A stretch of 5,882 nucleotides of DNA from a bacterium (GTDB lineage: Bacteria > UBA9089 > UBA9088 > JAGUXG01): assembly GCA_030018505.1 (NCBI GenBank), contig JASEHO010000101.1, forward strand, positions 1-5,882. Direction: 5' to 3'. Below the pieces are notes generated by a model that was not told where the DNA came from, did no database searches, and saw nothing but the letters and a program-made list of their open reading frames with translations. Position numbers and translations under genes: made by a program. Positions 5,709-5,882 of the stretch are shown one piece after another (the first letter of the stretch is position 1; the number at the start of each line of letters is the position of its first letter).

Positions 5709-5882
5709 ATAACCTTTGGTCTTCCTACAGAGCTTGAAACAAGATTAGCAAAAGAGATAATCAAGGCATTTCCCTCTATAGAGTTGATAAGATTTGTGAA
5801 CTCAGGGACAGAGGCAACAATGTCTGCTATCAGGCTTAGCCGTGGATTTACTGGCAGGGATAAGGTTGTCAAGTTCAGTGGC
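5700..5882 (+). pseudogene. hemL: Second hemL segment, N-terminus missing, continues past the window
   Basis: The frame from about 5700 reads LKGITFGLPTELETRLAKEI, then SIELIRFVNSGTEATMSAIRLSRG and TGRDKVVKFSG. These are the family's (S/T)FGxPTE, RxVNSGTEATMSA and GRDKI(I/V)KFxG blocks, equivalent to about residues 80-141 of a typical HemL. The preceding 80 or so residues (the VNSPVRAF and YLYDVDG region) are absent; upstream in the same frame is unrelated sequence out of frame with the ABC fragment. No good start codon or ribosome site precedes the homology, so as it stands this copy could not make a full enzyme. The open frame is undamaged to base 5882. It does not overlap the part of hemL seen at the left edge, so the two segments cannot be aligned to measure divergence; they could be two copies or parts of one permuted copy. 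Confidence 0.82.

Noticed and set aside
5651..5872. Reverse-strand open frame of 73 codons at the right edge
   Set aside because: The + strand of the same bases encodes unmistakable HemL blocks (VNSGTEATMSA, GRDKVVKF).
1..5882. CRISPR array, tRNA or rRNA genes, transposase or integrase
   Set aside because: No spaced direct repeats, tRNA-like cloverleaf, rRNA segments or recombinase motifs were seen on either strand.

Overview
The window looks like a piece of a moderately AT-rich genome from a diderm (outer-membrane-bearing) bacterium. The support is a large secreted protease ending in a YPNPF / FlgD-Ig-like surface-sorting domain, a neighbour that looks like an outer-membrane beta-barrel protein, and remnants of hemL (C5 tetrapyrrole pathway), lgt (lipoprotein modification) and a LolD/MacB-like ABC ATPase. 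Multi-domain secreted proteins with this kind of tail are common in uncultured candidate phyla and in the Bacteroidota/FCB groups. That placement is an inference and no lineage is proven. All genes and gene remnants read on the + strand.

Layout. Positions 1-395 are the C-terminal third of HemL (glutamate-1-semialdehyde aminomutase), cut by the window edge. Positions about 396-800 hold no intact gene but a broken N-terminal fragment of lgt with at least one frameshift. Positions 801-1973 encode a 390-residue exported protein with an HHEYFGH motif and a beta-barrel-like C-terminus. Three bases later, 1977-5636 encodes a 1219-residue secreted gluzincin metallopeptidase: FTP/PepSY propeptide, an M36/M4-type catalytic region split by a CUB domain, then PPC, Fn3-like, IPT-like and ZU5-like modules and a C-terminal sorting domain. 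Straight after its stop codon lies a fragment of about 24 codons around an ABC-ATPase Walker A loop. This runs at about 5700 into a second hemL segment lacking its N-terminus, which continues out of the window at 5882.

The two complete genes are very likely one transcriptional unit. They may act together at the cell surface, the peptidase as a surface-attached or released protease and the barrel/HEYFGH protein as an outer-membrane partner or second metalloenzyme; this is inferred from adjacency and predicted location only.

The strangest thing is the architecture. The intact two-gene cassette begins and ends almost exactly where truncated housekeeping genes (lgt on the left, ABC ATPase plus hemL on the right) break off. 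Two hemL segments flank it in permuted order, the 3' part on the left and the 5'-proximal part on the right. This could be a rearranged tandem duplication, a circular or tandemly repeated unit, or an assembly chimera. The sequence alone does not decide.
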